A stretch of DNA of 64,000 nucleotides from Paenibacillus sp. FSL R5-0623 (GTDB lineage Bacteria > Bacillota > Bacilli > Paenibacillales > Paenibacillaceae). The first letter of the stretch is position 1, and each line of letters starts with the position of its first letter. The stretch spans positions 6,882,001 through 6,946,000 of the forward strand of contig NZ_CP150233.1 of assembly GCF_037974265.1 (NCBI RefSeq). The letters run 5' to 3'. The notes beneath the pieces were generated by a model that ran no database searches, was not told where the DNA came from, and worked only from the letters and a program-made list of their open reading frames with translations. Shown piece by piece: positions 59,597 through 64,000 of this stretch. Both the position numbers and the translations under genes were made by a program.

Positions 59597-60502
59597 TCAA
59601 TAATCTGGTCTGACTCGGTTTCCCGAAAACCCATAGTTGAACAACTTCCGAGTCTCCACAAAACGCCCTTCACGAGTATCTGTTCCAAATACAACTGATA
59701 TCAGCCTTTTGCCATCACGTTCAGCTGTCCCCACAAAATGATATCCGGAATCTTCATCATATCCGGTCTTCAATCCGTCATTCCCATCGTAAGCATACGG
59801 CCCACCAATAGAGGACAACATCCAGTTCGTGTTACTCATGTACATCCCTTTTTGGTGCATTGATACTTGCATTTGACTAGAAACTCTTAAAATCTCGGGA
59901 TGGTTATTCAGCAGATATCGCGCAAGCTTGCATGCATCTATAGCCGTCATTAAGGTCTGCCCTTGTATATCCATCGGACGGTTAGGACCAAGCAGCTTTT
60001 CACTGAGGCCCGTTGAATTCGTGAATTGTGTATCCTCAGACAGCCCAATCTGAGTTGCTTTCTGATTCATCTGTTGCACAAAATTTTGCTCTGTACCACT
60101 AATATGTTCTGCAAGAGCAACCGCTGCATCATTGGCTGAATAGACAGCTACCACCTGGAACAACTCCTGAACGGTGAATTGCTCTCCCTGTTTCAAGGTC
60201 AATTGACTGCCCCCCACCGAGCTGGCATACAGACTCACATTAACAAGATCGTTCCAACCTATATCACCATTGATCACGGCCTCCATTACTAACAGTTCTG
60301 TCATCAACTTACTGACGCCTGCCGGGGCAATCTCTTCGGAGCCGTTAAAATCCATTAAGATCTGTTCAGAATTCATATCCATTAATACCGCAGATTCAGC
60401 TTTAATTCCCGGTTTGCCTACCAGCATGTCCGGTTTCACACCCAAATATATAATAAGCAAGAGAGCCAGCAGCATACCTGCCCGTTTCCACCATTTTTTC
60501 AT
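59597..60502 (-). CDS. DacF-like D-Ala-D-Ala carboxypeptidase fold, SxxK serine replaced
   Basis: A 301-aa protein of the class A low-molecular-weight PBP fold with an N-terminal membrane segment (about 9-22). SxN is at S122-N124 (VYSANDAA) and KTG at 245-247 (GLKTGYDEDSGYHF). The SxxK motif reads G62-V-S-K65 (APAGVSKLMTE), where the family has PAS(M/T)TK. The nucleophile position is thus GGC (Gly) at 60317-60319. It lacks the C-terminal PBP5_C domain. The enzyme may be inactive, act as a regulator, or reflect a base error. Without active serine it cannot form an acyl-enzyme with beta-lactams. Confidence 0.85.
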   Translation of the reverse strand: MKKWWKRAGMLLALLLIIYLGVKPDMLVGKPGIKAESAVLMDMNSEQILMDFNGSEEIAPAGVSKLMTELLVMEAVINGDIGWNDLVNVSLYASSVGGSQLTLKQGEQFTVQELFQVVAVYSANDAAVALAEHISGTEQNFVQQMNQKATQIGLSEDTQFTNSTGLSEKLLGPNRPMDIQGQTLMTAIDACKLARYLLNNHPEILRVSSQMQVSMHQKGMYMSNTNWMLSSIGGPYAYDGNDGLKTGYDEDSGYHFVGTAERDGKRLISVVFGTDTREGRFVETRKLFNYGFSGNRVRPDY

Positions 60503-60596
60503 AAGATGATCACCTCTTACCTATATAGACGAAGTAAAGAGGCTTTTTGTCTGCACTTTTTTGAAAAAAAGTTAAATTTTTTTTATTTTTTGGTTA

Positions 60597-60655
60597 CAAA
60601 AAAACATGAACCCCATACACCCATGCCAGAGTGTACAGAATCCATGTTTTTAAAG
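60597..60655 (-). terminator. Terminator-like structure after oppA
   Basis: Minus-strand arms AAACATG / CATGTTT plus inner TGTACAC / GTGTAT pairing across about 25 nt, followed by TTTTTTT. Confidence 0.6.
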
Positions 60656-60755
60656 ACACTTTTTATTCATTTTCCCAGGAGAATTCTTCATTAATAATCT
60701 AGCAACCGGCTTCTTAAAGGACCCCAATCCTTACAGCTGCTAATTTAAGAATGTT

Positions 60756-62582
60756 TTACTGAGCTACAACTGCTTTGTCTGCATTAACTTGCAGGTCGCT
60801 CAGGTAAACGCCTGTTCCATCACCAATCGCATAGTTCATTACACGTTTGTTAACGGGTGCTACAACTGCACGATACAGTGTAGGGAATACAGGAACTTCA
60901 TCTACCATGTATTGCTGCCATTGATTGTAGACCTCTTTACGCTTGTCTACATCAAATGCTTCAGCAGAGATACCTTGTGCCAGCAATTTGTCATTCTCTT
61001 CGCTGGAGAATCTGGAGAAGTTATAGAGTGCATCACGGCCATACAGACCAGATGGATCTACGTCAATACCAACGCCCCATGCTGCTTGATACACATCAAT
61101 GTTTGGATCATCTTTACCTGTGTTACCTACACGGTCATAGAAGCTGTTGAACTCAACCATTTCGAGGTTTACTTTCAAACCAATAGCTGCCCATGATTGA
61201 ACATAATAACGAGCCAATGGTTCAGCTGTGTCGCCACCAGTCATGGATACAAAGTTGATTTCGAGTGGTGTTCCATCCGGATTCGTACGGAATTCACCAT
61301 CCAGTTTGTAACCAGCTTCGTCGAGCAATGCTTTCGCTGCTTCTGGATCATATGTTACACCCGGATTGTTGGAATCATGGAATTCTGGGTGAGATGGTGG
61401 AATCAAGGTTGTTGCGTTCCAACGCAGGCCATTATAGAAACGTTTACCAACTTGATCGTTATCTACAGCCATCCACATTGCTTTACGTAATTTTTTATCG
61501 CCCATTTTTGCTTCGGCATTGCTTACAACTTTTCCGTTCTCTTCATCCCACGTACCCAGTTTGAAACCGATGTACGTATAAGCACGATCGATTGCTCCCA
61601 GGAATTCTACATTGGACAGGTTAGCATTATCTTTGTATTGATCTGTCGGGAATGCATCCACGAGGTCTACCCCGCCAGATTTCAGTTCTTGAACAACCGT
61701 TGTCGGGTTGATAACTTTCAGAGTCACTTTGTCCAGTTTCGGAGCTCCACGCCAGTAGTCTTCGTTTTTAACATAAGTTACAGACTCACCCGGAGTGATG
61801 ACATCCACTTTAAATGGACCAAAACCAATTGGTTTTTCACGTACTTCTTTGGAAGAAGACATTTTTGCTACATCCATATCTCCGAAGATATGTTTAGCCA
61901 ATGGATACGTCCATACGCCACCTGTCAGCAGGGACGGAGTAGATTCTTTATACGTAATGCTGATTTGTTTGTCGCTCAGTACTTTAATACCAGAGATTGT
62001 TTTTGCTTTTCCAGCATGGAATTCTTCCATACCTACTATGCTAGTAAAGTTGGAGTCATAACGTGGACCATCATACGCTTTGTTACCAATAACTTCATAA
62101 GCAAATTGCAGATCTTCAGCCGTTACCGGCTTGCCATCATGCCAGTTTACGTTGTCACGAATGGTCAGTGTGAACGTTTTGCCATCTTCAGAAGTTTCAT
62201 ACGTTGCTGCACCATCGTTGGTATACACATAGTCTTTATCCCAAGTCAGCAAGCCTTCGTCGAACCATTGAAGAACCTGTACATCCGGGTTACCGGAATA
62301 GAAATTGTAGTTCAGTGTACCTTCAAAAGCAGTATCCGACACAAGTCCAAATGTAATCGATCCACCCTCGATCGCAGTACCCTCATTCGTTTTGACATTG
62401 TTGAAGTCATCAATGGAGTAAACGCCCTCTTCATTAGCAGGTTTTTCCTCCGTTTTTCCCTCTTCTGTGTTGGAAGCTGGAGCTGGAGTAGCTGCTTCTT
62501 TCTCAGAGCACGCCGCGAGCACCAATACAAAGACCAACATCATCGTGAAAAATAGTCCCCGTGAAAATAATCCCTTTTTCAT
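60756..62582 (-). CDS. oppA: Oligopeptide ABC transporter substrate-binding lipoprotein
   Basis: A 608-aa lipoprotein with signal LVLAAC (C25) and a Thr/Glu/Ala spacer. The SBP_bac_5 core has RDNVNWHDGKPVTAEDLQFAYEVI near 147-170, NPGVTYDPEAAKALLDEAGY near 397-416 and IDVDPSGLYG near 513. It binds peptides outside the membrane for an Opp/App permease. ATG follows AGGAAAGG. It lies 18 bp past oppC, same operon. Confidence 0.93.
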   Translation of the reverse strand: MKKGLFSRGLFFTMMLVFVLVLAACSEKEAATPAPASNTEEGKTEEKPANEEGVYSIDDFNNVKTNEGTAIEGGSITFGLVSDTAFEGTLNYNFYSGNPDVQVLQWFDEGLLTWDKDYVYTNDGAATYETSEDGKTFTLTIRDNVNWHDGKPVTAEDLQFAYEVIGNKAYDGPRYDSNFTSIVGMEEFHAGKAKTISGIKVLSDKQISITYKESTPSLLTGGVWTYPLAKHIFGDMDVAKMSSSKEVREKPIGFGPFKVDVITPGESVTYVKNEDYWRGAPKLDKVTLKVINPTTVVQELKSGGVDLVDAFPTDQYKDNANLSNVEFLGAIDRAYTYIGFKLGTWDEENGKVVSNAEAKMGDKKLRKAMWMAVDNDQVGKRFYNGLRWNATTLIPPSHPEFHDSNNPGVTYDPEAAKALLDEAGYKLDGEFRTNPDGTPLEINFVSMTGGDTAEPLARYYVQSWAAIGLKVNLEMVEFNSFYDRVGNTGKDDPNIDVYQAAWGVGIDVDPSGLYGRDALYNFSRFSSEENDKLLAQGISAEAFDVDKRKEVYNQWQQYMVDEVPVFPTLYRAVVAPVNKRVMNYAIGDGTGVYLSDLQVNADKAVVAQ

Positions 62583-62600
62583 GAACCTTTCCTCCCTTTT

Positions 62601-63506
62601 TTAACCTCTTCTTTGTCTTGCATCAGTCGCACGCTTTAGGGCTTGACCGACATTATTTATACTCAACATCAATACCAGAATCAGTACCGATGCGGGTAGC
62701 CATATCCACCATCTGGATTCCAGGGTTTGCGGATTACGTGCATAACTTACGAGTGTTCCAAGACTAGGCGTACTTTCGGGAAAACCAAATCCCAGGAAAG
62801 ATAACCCTGATTCGAGGCCAATGTTGGCAGCGAGATTCAATGTCATCGTTACGATGATAATGGAGCTCAGATTCGGAAGAACCTGTGAGAGCATAATCTT
62901 CAGATGAGAAGAACCCAATGTTTTTGAAGCTTTTACATAATCCAGTTCCCGTTCCTGTAATGCTTTGGAGCGAATCAATCTGGCAATACCCATCCAGAGA
63001 AATGCCGTCATGATTAGAGAGAACGAGATGATATTGTATTTCGGTACTGCCGTAACAAACGCGATAACAATCATCAACATTGGAAGGATCATGAAGAAAT
63101 CAACAACACGCATAAACAGGTTGTCTATCATTCCACCGAAATAACCGGATAAAAGGCCAATTAAGATACCTATGAAGCCAGTCATTAACGTTACGATAAT
63201 TCCAATGGTCAGGGAGTTACGTGTACCGATGACCAGTTGGCCAAATACATCACGACCTCCATAGTCCGTTCCAAGCCAATACTTAGCGGATGGTGGTTCA
63301 TATAAGGCAAACAGATCCACGCGTACGATATCATCCTGATTCAGAATGAGAGACGTGCCATATACCAGCAACATGACCAAGCCCAAGAAAATGAGCGAGA
63401 TTAGTGCCACCTTATCTCTGACAAGCTCCCGCCATACAATACTCAAGCTGGAGGGGCTTTTATCAACCTTTTGTGAAGTTACAACTACCTCGTTGGCCTT
63501 GCTCAT
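62601..63506 (-). CDS. oppC: Oligopeptide ABC transporter permease, OppC/AppC type
   Basis: A 301-aa protein with six membrane segments. The cytoplasmic EAA loop (VKASKTLGSSHLKIMLSQVLPN, near 187-208) contacts the ATPase. The N-terminal hydrophilic stretch before TM1 and the external LGTDYGGRDVFGQLVIGTRNSL motif are family marks. With OppB it forms the channel. The ATPase genes are not in the window and probably lie beyond oppB at higher coordinates. Confidence 0.92.
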   Translation of the reverse strand: MSKANEVVVTSQKVDKSPSSLSIVWRELVRDKVALISLIFLGLVMLLVYGTSLILNQDDIVRVDLFALYEPPSAKYWLGTDYGGRDVFGQLVIGTRNSLTIGIIVTLMTGFIGILIGLLSGYFGGMIDNLFMRVVDFFMILPMLMIVIAFVTAVPKYNIISFSLIMTAFLWMGIARLIRSKALQERELDYVKASKTLGSSHLKIMLSQVLPNLSSIIIVTMTLNLAANIGLESGLSFLGFGFPESTPSLGTLVSYARNPQTLESRWWIWLPASVLILVLMLSINNVGQALKRATDARQRRG

Positions 63507-63535
63507 CTTGTTTTCACCCCGAAATCTTCAAGTTC

Positions 63536-64000
63536 TTACTTGATCCGTATACGTGGATCTACAATTCCTAGAATTATGTCAGACAGCAATGCCCCGAGAA
63601 TGGAAGCTACGCCATACAACAATACGAGTGCAGTCACAACGCTGAAGTCACGCAATGAGATGGAACTCAGGAACAACTGCCCCATACCTGGATAACTGAA
63701 TATACTTTCGATAAATACCGTGCCTCCGATAAGTCCTGTGATCTCATATCCAAAGAACGCGGCGATAGGTAATAATGAGTTCCTCAAGATATGCCTGTTG
63801 TAGATCCGGGATTCCGAGGCACCTTTGGCTCTGGCAGTAATAACGAATTCCTTATGCTTGATATCAATGATTTCACTACGTAAATATTGAACCGTAGATA
63901 CCGTTGTAATTAGTGCCATGGATAATGCCGGCAATAATAGATGATAGAACTTACTCATTACGTAGCTGAATGTGCCTGGTGTAAGTCCTGGCGCAACGCT
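63536..64000 (-). CDS. oppB: Oligopeptide ABC transporter permease, OppB/AppB type (5' end outside window)
   Basis: The frame is open to the window edge (155 codons to the stop at 63536), so only the C-terminal half is seen. It shows FVITARAKGASESRIYNRHILRNSLLP (EAA loop) and FIESIFSYPGMGQLFLSSI, typical of OppB/DppB permeases, and a final membrane segment. The gap to oppC is 29 bp. Confidence 0.92.
   Translation of the reverse strand, partial: SVAPGLTPGTFSYVMSKFYHLLLPALSMALITTVSTVQYLRSEIIDIKHKEFVITARAKGASESRIYNRHILRNSLLPIAAFFGYEITGLIGGTVFIESIFSYPGMGQLFLSSISLRDFSVVTALVLLYGVASILGALLSDIILGIVDPRIRIK

Overview
The window looks like chromosomal DNA of a Paenibacillus or a close relative in the Bacillota. 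The evidence is a walR-walK-yycH-yycI-walJ-htrA cluster followed by a CxxH/CxxC microprotein gene and rlmH, a gdpP-rplI-dnaB block next to purA, GGAGG-type ribosome binding sites with frequent TTG/GTG starts, lipobox lipoproteins and a GH120-type beta-xylosidase. The right half is typical origin-proximal core. The left half is accessory, and it is interrupted by a clearly more AT-rich island.

Layout. (1) 1-12141, accessory chromosome: a truncated sugar-type solute-binding protein gene, a two-component system whose kinase has an unusual extra membrane-anchored C-terminal domain, an AlkD-like protein, a YndJ-like membrane protein, a HEAT protein, an aldehyde dehydrogenase gene broken by an in-frame stop, a MetE-C-like methyltransferase and a GH120 enzyme. 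(2) 12142-32740, a predicted genomic island of about 20.6 kb. It is bounded by direct repeats of the last codons of rlmH (GAACCGTACCATAA plus a stop), the same integration site used by staphylococcal SCC elements. It carries dndBCDEA (DNA phosphorothioation), then a second three-gene unit (62-aa protein, DndD-like ATPase, DndE-like protein), an IS3-family insertion, and convergently dptFGH (phosphorothioate-dependent restriction). No recombinase gene is visible. (3) 32723-46573, rlmH, the CxxH/CxxC gene, two lipoprotein genes, htrA, the wal operon and an M23 peptidase gene with a WalR box. (4) 46574-57321, a methyltransferase, a low-complexity protein, purA (with PurR-type boxes), dnaB, rplI, gdpP, a DUF2232 protein, a MazG-like protein, a CBS protein and an LCP ligase. 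(5) 57759-64000, a DHA2 efflux pump with an operator-overlapped promoter, a DacF-like protein whose SxxK serine is glycine, and an oligopeptide ABC transporter (oppA, oppC, partial oppB).

How the parts work together. DndA supplies sulfur, DndC/D/E (with DndB as regulator or accessory) replace a non-bridging phosphate oxygen with sulfur, and DptF/G/H attack DNA lacking the mark. The second small-protein/DndD-like/DndE-like unit is the least explained part. Its 62-aa protein resembles the C-terminal tail of the neighbouring DndC, which suggests a partial duplicate of the C-D-E machinery with its own role. The IS3 element landed precisely in the loop of a bidirectional terminator between the convergent dnd2 and dpt genes, so both operons stay intact. 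A family of three structured intergenic repeats occurs in the core region, one copy splitting yycH from yycI.

All functional calls rest on reading motifs, gene order and remembered family features. No database search was run.
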